A DNA stretch of 37,994 bases from Mnemiopsis leidyi (GCA_000226015.1 JH153240.1:23048-61041); one strand, 5' to 3'. Positions 1 through 20,396 are shown, numbered from the stretch's first letter. A program made the numbers and translations. Notes: generated by a model not told the origin, from the letters alone.

Positions 1-1
1 T

Positions 2-302
2 TGGAAGGACCACCCACCCTTAAAAGAATCTACGGGGACCGTTCCTGCTATTGCAACAGTCCTTGCTCAACGCCGAGCACGTTTTGCCGGTCATTGCATG
101 AGGGCTCATGACCAGATCATCTCCACTCGTGCTGCCTTGGCGCTTACCCCAAACGGGGCGTGGTCGTAGGCCACTAACATTCTTAGACACAGTAGCAAGA
201 GATGCTGGAGTAGAGATTGGTGACCTTAGGGGTGTGATGCTCGATCGTACAGTTTGGAGAAAAATCGTGGAGCAGTTTTCGATCGAGGATCGCCCAAAGT
301 AA
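2..302 (+). mobile_element. Non-LTR retrotransposon 3' remnant (end of reverse transcriptase ORF)
   Basis: The first 300 bases encode, in two frames, the C-terminal tail usual in animal non-LTR (LINE-type) retrotransposon polymerases. One frame (from base 2) opens with WKDHPP and reads through RRARFAGHC, like the family's RRLRFAGHC block, then hits a stop near 166. The second frame (from 108) carries LPWRLPQTGRGRRPLTFLDT and DRTVWRKIVEQ, the usual final blocks. A frameshift near 120-135 separates them, so the copy is dead as well as 5'-truncated by the window edge. The TAA at 301 is followed at once by AT-rich sequence. Family known; clade not assigned. Confidence 0.75.
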
Positions 303-312
303 AAAGTAAGTA

Positions 313-583
313 AGAAGTAAACTTACCATTAAATAAAATTTTTATAGAAGTAAACTTACAATTGTAAGTAAACTTACCATTGAATACAATTGTAAGTAAA
401 CTTACCATTGAATACAATTGTAAGTAAACTTACCATTAAATACAATTGTAAGTAAACTTACCATTGAATACAATTGTAAGTAAACTTACCATTGAATACA
501 ATTGTAAGTAAACTTACATTAAATACAATTGTAAGTAAACTTACCATTGAATACAATTGTAAGTAAACTTACCATTAAACACC
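313..583. repeat. 28-bp minisatellite, about 10 copies, starting at a splice donor
   Basis: The motif AAGTAAACTTAC recurs about ten times, mostly every 28 bp, with spacer CATTGAATACAATTGT (some copies have A for G, or lack a C). Read on the minus strand each unit contains AATG/GTAAGTTTACTTAC, which is exactly the exon end and donor of the SCYL-like exon ending at 573. The core GTAAGTAAACTTAC is an inverted repeat, so every copy carries a consensus 5' splice site on both strands. Confidence 0.9.
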
Positions 584-1937
584 TCCCAAACGAGAACGCC
601 CAACAACCAGACATCTGTAGACAGAGGACTGGTGGTGACCCCTCTGAGGAGCTCAGGAGGGTCGTACTTTGAGAGGTACTGGTTAACTCTGGACGGCAGG
701 GGTAGAGGGGAGTTCTCCTCGCACCATCCCACTCCGCCTAACTTCCAGTCTCCTGAAGGCGTGGCGTTAAGTAGGGGGATGACCACGGTGTTTGACTAAT
801 ATTTGACCTACATACGGGTATTATTGACCATTAGGAAAGCTCCACTTCCAGGGTGTCATGGTGACGGTCAGTGCCTTAGTGCCCTTACCCCCCCCCCCCC
901 CAGAGTAGCTTGTTGGTTACCTTGAACTTTAATCTGGTTAAAGAAGCATCGATCGATATCTTTTGCTCTCTTATAATTCGGTACAAGCAAATATTTACTC
1001 TACCTGAATTAGAAATGAAGATGGAGCTGGAATAGAGGTTCCGGTGAGGAAGTTTACAGTCATCGTGAAGGAATTTGAGAGCTGTCATAGTCTGGTAGAG
1101 ACCCCAGCAGATGGCATTTTGGGAGAGTTTACTGTCGCCCTGAGAGGGTTTAGTTTGGATTAGGCCTGGAAGAACTTTCCAAACAAAACCGAAATTTTAT
1201 AGATAAGTATTTCATATATTTTAGATATTTTCAAAATACTTGAACAAATATTTTCATGTGATATTTTAGATTCTGAACACCTTACCTGGAGATGCTGCAA
1301 AAGAGGAGTAACAGGTTCAGTCACAATGACCACCAGATTATCGCTATCAACTCCGTCAATGTATTTCACTACACTTGGATGCCGAAGGACTCTGTTGATA
1401 AATTTTTGATTTTTATATATCAGGCAAATATATATAATACACAGGAGGGATAAACTGTACCCAATCACTCGGGTGTTCGAACTGTACAACAATTCAGTTC
1501 AGGTAAATAATGGGCCAAAAACAGATGGGCAACCAACCTGAGTCTCTTAAACTCCGCTTTAGCAGCAGATTTCTGTTCAGGAGTAGTGGAGGGGGTCGCT
1601 TCAAACTTGAATACGGAAACTGGGTCATTTGTGTTTTTGTGAGTTCCCGAGTACAGCTTGAACACTGATCTGAATAGTTTCCGGGTTAGATTCTTCAAAT
1701 AAGTTTGGCAAAGCTGCTATCATCTGCTATATGGACAAAAAATATCAATTGAAATGATTCAAACGATTCATATTATTTAAAATCATGCAGGTCCGGGAAA
1801 GGAACTTGGTATACGACAGGAAATCTCCGTTCTAAAGTGTAGACCCACCTTCCAGCAAGACACTGTCCGGTTTCTTCTCCCACATTTACGGGAAGGTTCA
1901 CTGCTGGAGATTTACCGCCCGATATCCACCCCCACAT
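573..1937 (-). CDS. SCYL-family (N-terminal kinase-like) pseudokinase, 5' part, 5 exons
   Basis: Exons (minus strand): 1937-1849, 1669-1538, 1391-1286, 1139-1004, 752-573. Phases agree throughout and give 214 codons; introns are 146-251 bp. The start is MWGWISGGKSP, matching the MW start of SCYL1. Next come LYSGTHKNTNDPVSVFKF (N-lobe strands), AEFKRLRVLRHPSVVKYIDG, VTEPVTPLLQHLQ (hinge), FLHDDCKLPHRN in place of the HRD loop, SGDWKLGG in place of DFG, YDPPELL, and STDVWLLGVLVWEVFNG. Loss of the HRD and DFG aspartates marks a pseudokinase. Family members act in Golgi/ER COPI trafficking and tRNA export; that role is by homology. The rest of the kinase-like domain and the HEAT repeats lie beyond the left edge. 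Closest to SCYL1 among the paralogues, without an alignment to prove it. Confidence 0.85.
888..901 (+). repeat. Poly-C tract, 14 bases
   Basis: An uninterrupted run of 14 C (G on the gene strand) inside the fourth intron of the SCYL-like gene. Confidence 0.9.
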
Positions 1938-3580
1938 TGCTTAGATCATACGCCTGCTTCAGTTTCCTGGAATGTTTGATAATCCAGGTACAGGGTGTCG
2001 TACAACGTTAAATGGTGTTATCTTCTATCTTTAAAAATTTGTTAGCCCATTAACATTAACATTGATTAAGCTGTTTCTTTCATTTAAGGATGCAAAAAAT
2101 ATTGCTAGAAAAAAATGTTGTTCAAACCTTCTATGGATTTGTGATATTCTTGAAACTTGTAGACAATTAGTTGATTGAATAAGACTAGCAGCAAGTAGCA
2201 GGAGTTTTTAATTCACCAACTGTTATCTTTCATGATACATTTTTACTATCTATTCTGTCCGCGTCGCTATACAAAATCGTTAGTTAGTCAATGCTTTGAT
2301 AGACTATGAAATAATAATTTCTAGTTAAATTTCAGCAGTATTGCACTGCCAACTGGTTATAATGCTGAGATTCATTAAAGCATCTTTCTGAGCATTGCCT
2401 TAAAACCAATCGCAAAATAAAGCCTATCGATTTAGTCTAAACATTTTTACACATGAATGAAACGGCGATTTAAAGGTTGATACATTGTTCAAAATAAAAA
2501 AAGAATCAAATATAACACGTAAGAAATAACATAAATAAATCAACAATTAAAACGGTACGGGCGCAGGAATGTACAAACAAAGGAAGAATTCGCTTAGAAA
2601 ACCATCAAGGCGCGCAGTTGATTATTCAAAATGTTTAATCTGTAGTGTTTCTTGTGTGAAAAGACTATTTCAACAATCGATTTTAACGAAAGTAAAGCAC
2701 CATAATATTATCTCATCAGCTTTATAACTCCATTTCACTGAATCAGTCATTAGTAATATATATAGCATAGTTCTAACTTTATCAAAAAATAATGATATCA
2801 AATTGATTAAAGTAGAGTTGTCCGTCACAGCGATTTACAACTTGTTGAATAACTACTACTTAAGAAAGTTTAGCGTAGAATCGTGGAATAGAAATCAACC
2901 AAATTATCAAATAGAAGAACGGAAAATTTTGAAATTCCGTTTGTTTTCAATATTATGATATTATAACGATAGATTTTCATATTAAAACAAATAAGTATAA
3001 TAAATGTTTTGCGAATTGGAATATTTACATTTTACCAAAGGATAATCACATAGCCTTAGTTTAGTATTAATTATATAGTAGTTTAGCCGATAATATTGAA
3101 TCACTTTGTCACAACCAGGCGACAGCGATACATGTTCAGACGCTTAACATCGCCCCATAAAATGTGCATTACATTAATGTTATCTAGAAACTGTCTTGGT
3201 AATTTGGAAGCAATTTGGCAAATTCTAGGGAATAAGCCATGAACGCTTACTGAAATAGACCAAGAACGCACAATAAAACAGGCCAAAAGCACCCACTAAA
3301 ACCGATTAAATACACAAAACTGTACAACTAAAACCAAGTCTTGATAAACCCGAAAACCGTTTAGATGTTAAAATTGAAACAGACTATAATTGTCCATCTT
3401 AAACATTGGCTGCTCGCAGCAATAGATAGTACGAAGTCACGTTGATTTATATACACTTCACGATGTTCAACCAGGTCCTAAACAAGAACAGTCCCTAATT
3501 TCAGGACAACATTACGATAAGGAATCAAATTGTCAGTTTGAAATATAAGTTTTAAATACCAAGTTGCCCTGTTATCACAA
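1938..3580. other. Intergenic region between the SCYL-like and RhoGEF genes
   Basis: AT-rich sequence holding the 5' flank of the SCYL-like gene and the 3' flank of the RhoGEF gene, both on the minus strand. I saw no further coding exon, RNA gene or clear inverted repeat. No AATAAA (TTTATT on the plus strand) lies close to the RhoGEF stop codon. Confidence 0.5.
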
Positions 3581-6500
3581 CTACAAAACGTTGCTGGCAG
3601 CTCTGTTTTTCATACTCTCCAACTGATTGAGTAACAGTCCCTCAATCACCCCCATCCACTGATCCCTGACCGCAGTGCTAGGAGCCTGCAGCACGTACCT
3701 CTCTCCTGTGTTCTTGTTGTTCTTCTTGAAGACATCCAGCTGGAATTGAGTGTTGGACGAGTCGTCAGGGAGATACCGCGTCATATTGATCTGGGATACC
3801 AGGAAGTGATTCTTGTAGCTGTACTTGGGAGCCTGGCACATGGTTGTTTTCTTGGAGGACTGTTTTGTGGGAACAGGCTTGCTGAAGAGAAGTGCGTTTT
3901 CGAAGATGAAAACTTGGCGGGGGGTTCCTTTCTTTTGACCGTTAATGAAGACGACAAAGCTTTCTTGGAGTAGCAGCTGCCCGAGAATTTCAAAGTCCCC
4001 GTTGAAGCCCTCTAGACCCATGAGGTGTATCGCATCGTTAGCATATCTTGGGACTCTCTCCATGATGTCTAGAGCTTCCTGTAGTTCCATCCTTCGCTTT
4101 GGAGACCTTTCAGGGGTGTACTTCAGCAGCTTCTCCAGGATGAGGTGGTATTTCATGATCCTCTGAACAGGCTTCAGCAGATAACTGCTGAGATCAAGAA
4201 TATGGTTAAGCTCTTTTTGGCATTCAAGTAGAAACTTGTTGTCAGCTACATTTGCTAGAAAGTTCTCACTAATAGGCTTATTCTTGCAATACTTAGCGTA
4301 CATGTCAAAATTACGGATATTGTTACAGAAGACTGCAGCGATGCTGTTCGACTCCATAGCCTTTTCAAGCTCCGTAAGGAAGATTTTGTCATGGAAGTTG
4401 TAGATGTCTTCCAGGTTCCCGAACATTGTGAGGACGTTTTCCTTGATGATCTTGGGACAGTTCGAGGTAGATTCGATTTTCTGTTTATACCCAACAACCA
4501 CTTCTTTAAGATCATCAACGTATCTTTTTTCTGTATTCACCAATTCTTGCGAGAGAAGTTTAGTGTTTCTGAAAGCAGTGTGCTCGATCTCGTTCTCAAA
4601 GTCCAGACTTTCCATACTCGACATACTAGATGTTGAAGCATTGTGAAGGGACAGCCGATCTTCTGAAATCACCTTGCCTGCTTGAGCTTCTTTATACTTC
4701 TTCTCAATAAGCTTCTCAGCTGCCCTGATGCGTTCCGAGAACCTTGTCCAACTGCTATCAACGCTAGTCTTGGCTTTCCTGACGTGCCGGAGAGTGCTGT
4801 TGCTGCTTGCAGTCAGCGCTATATACTTGCTATGACAATCGTCCATGATGTTGCTGTGTTTGCTCATCGACTGTTTGAACTTGGTCAGCTGTTCCATTTT
4901 ATCGTCGACATCCTCGAACTGATCTTGTTCAAGGTGAAGAATAGTGTTGTTCTCTTCCTCCTCCAACCAATGCGACACGTTTCTTGCTGCCTCGTAAAAC
5001 TCGATACTCAGCTCCAGATCCCGACCATGTTCTTGAACTTCAAGTCCGAAGCCCTTCCAGTCCACTTCCGTTCGAGTGTAGGTGTCCCTCATGATGTTGA
5101 CACTTCTGTCGTCTAAGAATTGGGAGTTTATAATGGCTGTAAGGGTTTTTGAGCATTGGGTGATTTTCTGTTTGGTGCTGGCCAGATTGCTTTCGGCAAT
5201 AAATTTTAGAAACTTTGTTTTTCCTTGTTTTGATTCTTCAAGATTAGAACCGAGGGCTTGCGACGTGATGAAAGGGTGCCCTTCATCGACAAGCCAATCT
5301 TGGATTTCTTTAATGGAAATAAAGAAATTTGATATCTGTTCCTTAATCGTCACACATTGTGTGTTTAAGTCTGCTAAATTTGTTGATCTCTGAAACACAT
5401 TTTTGATCGATTTGTTGATCGAACTGATATCCATATCACCCTCCAATCCATCAATGCTTGTGTCAAATTGCTCGAAATCATTCTTGCTCCCATTACAATA
5501 ATTCTGTACAGAATCAGTTAAACTATGATGTCTAATCGGAAGGGCTATATTCTCCGAAGTGTCTTCTGAAACCAAGATAGAGCTAATATGTTTATAACAC
5601 TTCTCATATTGAACCACGTTCTGAGCCAACAAAGTCTTGACATGATTATACTTCTCTAACACACTCTTCCTGCAGTTAACAATGTGAGTTACACTTGACC
5701 ACAGCTTATTCAGCTCCTCCACGGTCGTCTGCAGGTCGTCTGCAGGTAGACAGGCCGAGAAGTTCCAATCTCGGAGATAAGCGTGAGACTGGATAGCACA
5801 CTCGTACAGTTTCTGATCTGTTGTCGAAAGTGTGGTGTAGATGGAGCTGTAGAAATGGTATTGCGGCTCTACGTTTGATTCGGTTAGGACCAGTTGTTGT
5901 TGGAGTTTAGGACTGAGGTCTTGTAGTTTTTTCATTAACGTTTCGTTGCACAGGGAAAATTTTTCTAGATAAACTTTCTGAAGTTGGAGTCCCCAGAGGT
6001 TGAGAAAGTTGTCGCTAATATCGGTTAGCTTCTTCAAAGATTCCTGCAACGCTTTACTGTCTATCTTGTGGATTACAGAAAGAGGACAGGACCTAAATCT
6101 GGAAGGAGTGGTACTCCCGTTCCTAGCCATCCTCTCCTCCGTAACCAGAACTTCAGCTTTAACCACCGTAGTCTGTGTCGGGATGTAAACTTTCTCTCGG
6201 AGAGGCTTGATCGCCTTCTCAAACGTGTTCAGTTCGTTTAGTGTCGTGGGTATTGGTTTGATTAGACATTCCTGTTCTACACTTATCAACTTGGTCTGCT
6301 CGCGAAAATCTGATAAAAGTTTTTCGAGCTCAATACGAGTTTCAACCCAGAGTTTTTGATCAAAATCAAGATGTCCGTCAAGGAATGAAGGAATCTGACT
6401 GGGCTCGATTATCTTCTGTAAATCGGAGTAGCTGTCAAGCGTGACTCTGGGGTAATCTGTAGTACCCTGCATGTTGGAGAGGAATGATTTCATCCTCAGA

Positions 6501-6874
6501 TACGCTCGGCTCATGTAACCATCTTCGGTTGGTCGCTGAATGACATAGATCTTGTTGATCTTTCCAGGGAAGTAATCATGTAGTAGCTCAAGAAAATCTG
6601 TTAAGCTGGTGGCAGAGCCCTTGGTGCAATCCAACACAAACACAAAACCATTTTCTTTCACATCATCCTTCGAAATAGAAACGAAATAATTAAAAAACTT
6701 GTTAAGTTCAACAGCCGAATTGTTCTCCAGAAAGGATAAGAGTTCGAGTTTACCGAATATGACAGGGTTCCTAAGTCTGTCAACGGATCCGGGGAAATGA
6801 AGAAGGCCAGATTCTAGGAGGTCCCGCAGATCGGACCCTCGGATCGGAGTGTCGGTGGATTCCCAACGTGCCAT
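3581..6874 (-). CDS. MCF2/DBS-like Rho guanine nucleotide exchange factor (Sec14-spectrin-DH-PH), single exon
   Basis: A 1097-residue protein in one uninterrupted frame. Residues about 70-170 form a CRAL-TRIO/Sec14-like lobe (FVFVLDCTKG, NKIYVIQRP). About 175-740 are spectrin-like helices (DWNF, VDWKGFGLEVQEHG, VSHWLEEEEN). About 770-950 are the Dbl-homology domain (LLSQELVNTEKRYVDDLK, then LSSYLLKPVQRIMKYHLILE, the conserved third region). About 960-1090 are the PH domain (QVFIFENALLFSK, RDQWMGVIEGLL). This order is that of MCF2, MCF2L/DBS and MCF2L2, which activate Rho/Cdc42 at membranes. No SH3 domain follows; some vertebrate MCF2L forms have one. The start is firm: an in-frame TGA lies directly before the ATG (6877-6875). 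The lack of introns is unusual beside its neighbours. Confidence 0.9.
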   Translation of the reverse strand: MARWESTDTPIRGSDLRDLLESGLLHFPGSVDRLRNPVIFGKLELLSFLENNSAVELNKFFNYFVSISKDDVKENGFVFVLDCTKGSATSLTDFLELLHDYFPGKINKIYVIQRPTEDGYMSRAYLRMKSFLSNMQGTTDYPRVTLDSYSDLQKIIEPSQIPSFLDGHLDFDQKLWVETRIELEKLLSDFREQTKLISVEQECLIKPIPTTLNELNTFEKAIKPLREKVYIPTQTTVVKAEVLVTEERMARNGSTTPSRFRSCPLSVIHKIDSKALQESLKKLTDISDNFLNLWGLQLQKVYLEKFSLCNETLMKKLQDLSPKLQQQLVLTESNVEPQYHFYSSIYTTLSTTDQKLYECAIQSHAYLRDWNFSACLPADDLQTTVEELNKLWSSVTHIVNCRKSVLEKYNHVKTLLAQNVVQYEKCYKHISSILVSEDTSENIALPIRHHSLTDSVQNYCNGSKNDFEQFDTSIDGLEGDMDISSINKSIKNVFQRSTNLADLNTQCVTIKEQISNFFISIKEIQDWLVDEGHPFITSQALGSNLEESKQGKTKFLKFIAESNLASTKQKITQCSKTLTAIINSQFLDDRSVNIMRDTYTRTEVDWKGFGLEVQEHGRDLELSIEFYEAARNVSHWLEEEENNTILHLEQDQFEDVDDKMEQLTKFKQSMSKHSNIMDDCHSKYIALTASSNSTLRHVRKAKTSVDSSWTRFSERIRAAEKLIEKKYKEAQAGKVISEDRLSLHNASTSSMSSMESLDFENEIEHTAFRNTKLLSQELVNTEKRYVDDLKEVVVGYKQKIESTSNCPKIIKENVLTMFGNLEDIYNFHDKIFLTELEKAMESNSIAAVFCNNIRNFDMYAKYCKNKPISENFLANVADNKFLLECQKELNHILDLSSYLLKPVQRIMKYHLILEKLLKYTPERSPKRRMELQEALDIMERVPRYANDAIHLMGLEGFNGDFEILGQLLLQESFVVFINGQKKGTPRQVFIFENALLFSKPVPTKQSSKKTTMCQAPKYSYKNHFLVSQINMTRYLPDDSSNTQFQLDVFKKNNKNTGERYVLQAPSTAVRDQWMGVIEGLLLNQLESMKNRAASNVL

Positions 6875-6882
6875 TCACCCAT
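6814..6882 (-). promoter_or_regulatory. Upstream ORF overlapping the RhoGEF start
   Basis: An ATG at 6882, 8 nt before the RhoGEF ATG and in another frame, opens a 22-codon ORF that ends with TAG at 6816-6814 inside the coding region. A likely splice acceptor (TTTTACAG, ending at 6884) sits just before it, so the ATG would lie near the 5' edge of the coding exon. If the transcript includes it, it should lower translation of the main ORF; that is inference. Confidence 0.4.
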
Positions 6883-7553
6883 GCTGTAAAATTTGAAGTG
6901 TAAAGGTTTTAGGTTTAAAGAAGTCTTTTAAAGAAAGTTAAAAATAATCATACTCTCGATTTATCATATCTCAATATAATTTAATATGCAACTAAGCTTG
7001 CATGGTTGAGGATTAAAGGCTTGAAAACATTAAAATTGGAATTCTAAAATGCATGGGATTGAATAAGAGACTTATGAAAGACGACAAACAAAGATAATTA
7101 AAATTTTGATAAGTCTTCATGATATATTTATTATATACTGACACAAAGAACAAAAACAAATGAGCGACCAACACCCCACATCCAACCAGGATAAAACAAC
7201 AAACATTTTCTGAAGTTAAAAAGTATAAAAACCTTAATAAGTTATCACGTAAATAACGAAGTATACACCAGGTCAAAAGTTTACAAAAGTAATTTAACCA
7301 TTTTATAAAACCATTTTTCCACATTATATGAATTGGAAATTTTATCGAGATGCTCCGTAAAAAACATGTCATTGAGTTTATTTATAAAGTTAAAAGATCA
7401 GTGTCTTCAATATTAAGTTAGATACTCCATTTCGAATAACTAAATTTTCGAAGATCAGCAAAAAATTCTGCAGAAATCAAAGCGGAGATAATTGGACCAA
7501 CCACCGAGCCGCCAGTCCGGAAACAAGCCATCAGTACGAGAGTACTAACAAAG
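6883..7553. other. Intergenic region between the RhoGEF and ZC3HC1-like genes
   Basis: AT-rich with no convincing coding exon. A plus-strand TTTATT at 7377-7382 is an AATAAA signal for the minus-strand ZC3HC1-like gene about 175 bp past its stop. Probable splice acceptor of the RhoGEF 5' leader at the right edge. Confidence 0.5.
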
Positions 7554-9947
7554 TTACTTTCTCTGGCTCACACAGTCCTCCAACATATTGTGGACAGCAA
7601 TCCAGGCATTTCCCGGACTCTTCACCGTGGACAAGTGGAACAGAAGAGTTTCCCAGCCCGTGCTATCTGTCTGATCAACAATATTAACTTTAGTGTGTCC
7701 CTGGTCAGCTAAGCGCGTGGGAGTGTTTCTGTAGACCTTGTTGATGTGGTAGGAGGGCAGGGTGCTCACCCAGGGACACCAGTAGTGATGCTGCTTGATC
7801 ACGTCCAGGTTGGACGGATTGCTTGCGGAGAGATCCAACTGTGTCAGGCTACTATTTATCAGTTCACTCACCAAGTTCGCGGTAAGCTCCAACTTGCTCT
7901 TCCTGCGTTTCCGGGTAGGTTGAAGGGGTGGAGGAGTAACACAGGGAGAGTTGCCGGCTGAAGCAGAGCGGGTCAGGCGGGTAGAGCGACCTCCTGGGGT
8001 GGTTTCTAACGTCATGGTTTTTCTTTTCCTGGAACCAGAGGCCCGGGGACTGGGTGGAGTTTCGGAGGAGCTAACTTTTGAGCGGGAACGCAAAACTCGG
8101 GTCTTGGGAGTTTTTGACTGGGGTGTTTTGAATTTCTTTGAGGGGCTGGCACCGGTTCTACTACGGGTTGATCTACTGGGTGGGGAGTCGTCTACTTCTT
8201 CTTCAACCTTCTTATCATCACATTCTTTTTCAGGGCTTTCTGACTTAGTGTTGTCAGAAACATCTGCTTCAGTTGTTCGCGGCTGGAACAAAACATAGCT
8301 AGCAACAGGGAGAAATATATCAGGATTTCCGAATTTGACGGGGTCTTTCAATTCAGAAGGCTCATCTTTTGAGGAGTCATTTCCTTTTATTTCGCCTAAT
8401 TTGGATGTGGGCTCACCAGGTGAGTCTTCGGTTTTAACTGCCTTCTCCACTGACTGACCGAAACCGGAATTCTCGTATTTGACAACTTCATCGCCTTGTT
8501 TGACAGCATAAACTTCAGCCCTTTTTGAAATATTGTCTGCAGTAGTGGCGACGTCGTTACTAGTTTCATTAGTAGGATTCACGGTAGATTCTTCAGTTAC
8601 ACTTTCTCCATCTGGTACAGATATCATCTCCGCGTCACCAGATTCGTTGTTACCAGAACAACTCGTATCATCAAGTTGAGGAGGGGATCTCTCACTTTCA
8701 TCCTTCTCTGGCGAGTTCTGTACGGTACTGTCCCCTGATGGGAAGGAATGAGACACCTCGCTAGCCGAGCTGAGTTCCCTGGACCTGGAAGTGGTAGTGC
8801 TACTACCATCCAGCGGATACAGCAAGTAACTTCTCCCCTCGTCCCAGGAGCACTGATTGTCCTCCACGTCAATAACCGTGGAGGTGATCTCGGAGTCGAG
8901 ACATCTGAAGTTCCACAGACCCAGGGTCCGGAGACAGAGTTTACAGTGTATGGTGGGGAGGGTGTCGTCACTCTTCCTCCACCCAAACAGGGACAGTAGG
9001 ATTAGAGACACGTTACCGACCGTTAAAGACAGTTCGTTGTCTCGGAATTCGGCTGGTCGGCGGTTTTTTACTGACTTCAATATAACATTTAGAACTGGCC
9101 AAACTTTTTTAAGTGCATTACCGGGTGCTTCAATTGCGGGGATTTTTTCAGTAGCGAATGTTTTTAGCAAATCAAAGAAAGTGTTAACGAAGTCTGACTT
9201 GTCGTATATGAGCGAGGTGCGACCTCCAAACACGATATCATCCGAGAGAGGCTTGTTAGACCATGGACAAGCGGGAAGGTGGGCGGTTTGTACTTGAATT
9301 CCAAATTCTTTGCATACTTTGTCGTATTGGGTGTTTTGCCAGGGCTGAAACGCGCAGACAAAGTGTATTTTTACTTTGCAGAGCCTACATTGGAGTATAT
9401 CTTTTCCTGAAAACATTTTGATTGATGTCTTTTACCAAAGTTAACGTGGTTATTCTAAATCAGAAACCACCACCATAAACAAAGAAAGAGATTCATACAT
9501 TTAGGCCACACAAATATAAATGTCAAAATAAGAAGTATTGTTCTAACCTGCAGATTGCCAGCCCCATTTAGCGCATTGCAAGGGGGAGAGGGGCAGAGGT
9601 TTGTTGCACCAATCGTAACTAGAGTAACTCGACAACAACTGTCTGGAGGGGATAACAGAGGATATCAAACAAAATATTTCAAGGAACAGGGAAGCTTAGG
9701 GCAGGGACAATGCAGTGCGTTTAAGAATTTCAACCAAAGAAATCGACAAACAAAATTTTAGAAGTTTAGTTTGTCGGAGTATGTTACATTCACATCCAAA
9801 TTGTAAGGTAAAATAAAGAAAGACTTACCTGTAGGGGTTATCTCTGGATCTAGGGGAGGAGGAAGTCTTGTCGGGAGACGGAGCTAGGAGAGGGTTGAGG
9901 AGGTTGGTTACTTGTCGCGGTGTGACACACCACGTCATCCTACTCAT
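7554..9947 (-). CDS. ZC3HC1: ZC3HC1/NIPA-like C3HC zinc-finger protein, 3 exons
   Basis: Exons: 9947-9829, 9642-9548, 9406-7554; phases match and give 688 residues (human about 500). Exon 1 starts MSRMTWCVTPRQ. The exon 2/3 junction forms LSPLQCAKWGWQSAG then KDILQCRLC, matching LSP.ACARYGW..........KC..C of NIPA, with TAHLPACPWS closing the first BIR-like zinc site. The second, Rsm1-like site is IHCKLCLRTLGLWNF with HHYWCPWV near the end. Between these lies a long acidic and Ser/Pro-rich insert with basic stretches (SRKRKTM, TRKRRKSK) that look like nuclear localisation signals. The vertebrate protein is a nuclear-basket component and SCF adaptor; here that is by homology. The ATG at 9416 lies in intron sequence (TTTTCAG acceptor) and is not the start. 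Confidence 0.93.
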
Positions 9948-9963
9948 GTTGGGTGATTAGTTA

Positions 9964-10090
9964 CTGTGAACAACATAGGACGTTTTACAGGACCCATTGC
10001 GCGCCGACAGGACCCATTGCGCAATTTAGGCACCCTTTTTATATGCCGGCACGCAATCGATCCGATTTAAACGTCCTATATTGTTCACTG
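9964..10090. mobile_element. Foldback MITE, PIF/Harbinger-like (TTA duplication), upstream of ZC3HC1
   Basis: Termini CTGTGAACAACATAGGACG (9964) and CGTCCTATATTGTTCACTG (ending 10090) are near-perfect inverted repeats. TTA flanks both ends (9961-9963, 10091-10093), as expected of a PIF/Harbinger-type target duplication. Inside is a 16-bp direct repeat, ACAGGACCCATTGCGC, twice. No coding capacity. It begins 14 bp upstream of the ZC3HC1-like ATG, so it probably forms part of that gene's leader or promoter. Confidence 0.65.
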
Positions 10091-10122
10091 TTACAGTAAA
10101 CAACATAGGACGTTTAAATCGG
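10062..10122. repeat. 61-bp imperfect palindrome joining two element ends
   Basis: The right end of the foldback element at 9964-10090 meets, after TTA, a second left end (CAGTAAACAACATAGGACG at 10094). The two make a hairpin spanning CCGATTTAAACG to CGTTTAAATCGG. I found no right end for the second copy, so it looks truncated. Confidence 0.7.
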
Positions 10123-10718
10123 TTCATATTATAGGTGATTTGTATATTAAGGGCGATACTATCGCACTGCCTTGTTAGAAAAATAGGAATAAGGTCAGAG
10201 TTGTTGTGTTAGAGCAGACAGGGTTTGGATTAATTCTAATAAATGGTTTGGATTATTTCTGTAAGCTCTAATGAATCGGCCGGTAAAAATAAACATTAAG
10301 ATGTTGACCTAGCTGGGTAGACATTAATTAAAACACTACTGTAAAGTTGGGATTCAAATATTCTACAGACTATTGAAACATGAGGAATACAGTGAAAACC
10401 AGCGAAAGTTTTTGTTAAGTTGTCAGTAAAAAGTTTATTTTCCGACTCCCAAACTAACGTGAACTAAAAATAATTTATTGAAATAAATATGAAACAAGGC
10501 TAAATAGCCAAAAATACAAATAAATATGAAATAAATTCTAGATACCTAACATAAGAAAGATTACAACAATTAAAAATATCAGATAAAATTTAACATAAAA
10601 TGCAATTCTTCACGATATACTTGAAACTTACCCAAACTACTTACTACCTCTTAAAAATGGGCAAGAGCCTAGAGCAATATTTAAGCGTTGTTTAATTGTG
10701 ACCTACATATAAATCTAT
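10123..10718. other. 3' flank of thymidylate synthase and 5' flank of ZC3HC1-like gene
   Basis: AT-rich, no coding signal seen. TTTATT at 10474-10479 and 10434-10439 gives two AATAAA signals on the minus strand, 240-285 bp past the thymidylate synthase stop codon. Confidence 0.5.

Positions 10719-20396
<9,678 letters not shown>

Noticed and set aside
313..583. CRISPR-like array
   Set aside because: Repeats are contiguous with no unique spacers, and the setting is an animal intron.
3746..6188. Plus-strand ORFs opposite the RhoGEF
   Set aside because: They mirror the coding strand and show no domain or start context.
7951..9297. Plus-strand ORFs opposite ZC3HC1
   Set aside because: Shadows of a low-complexity coding exon.
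7554..9416. ZC3HC1 start at the ATG at 9416
   Set aside because: That ATG lies in a splice acceptor (ATGTTTTCAG). Upstream exons join in phase and complete the CAKWGW zinc-finger motif.
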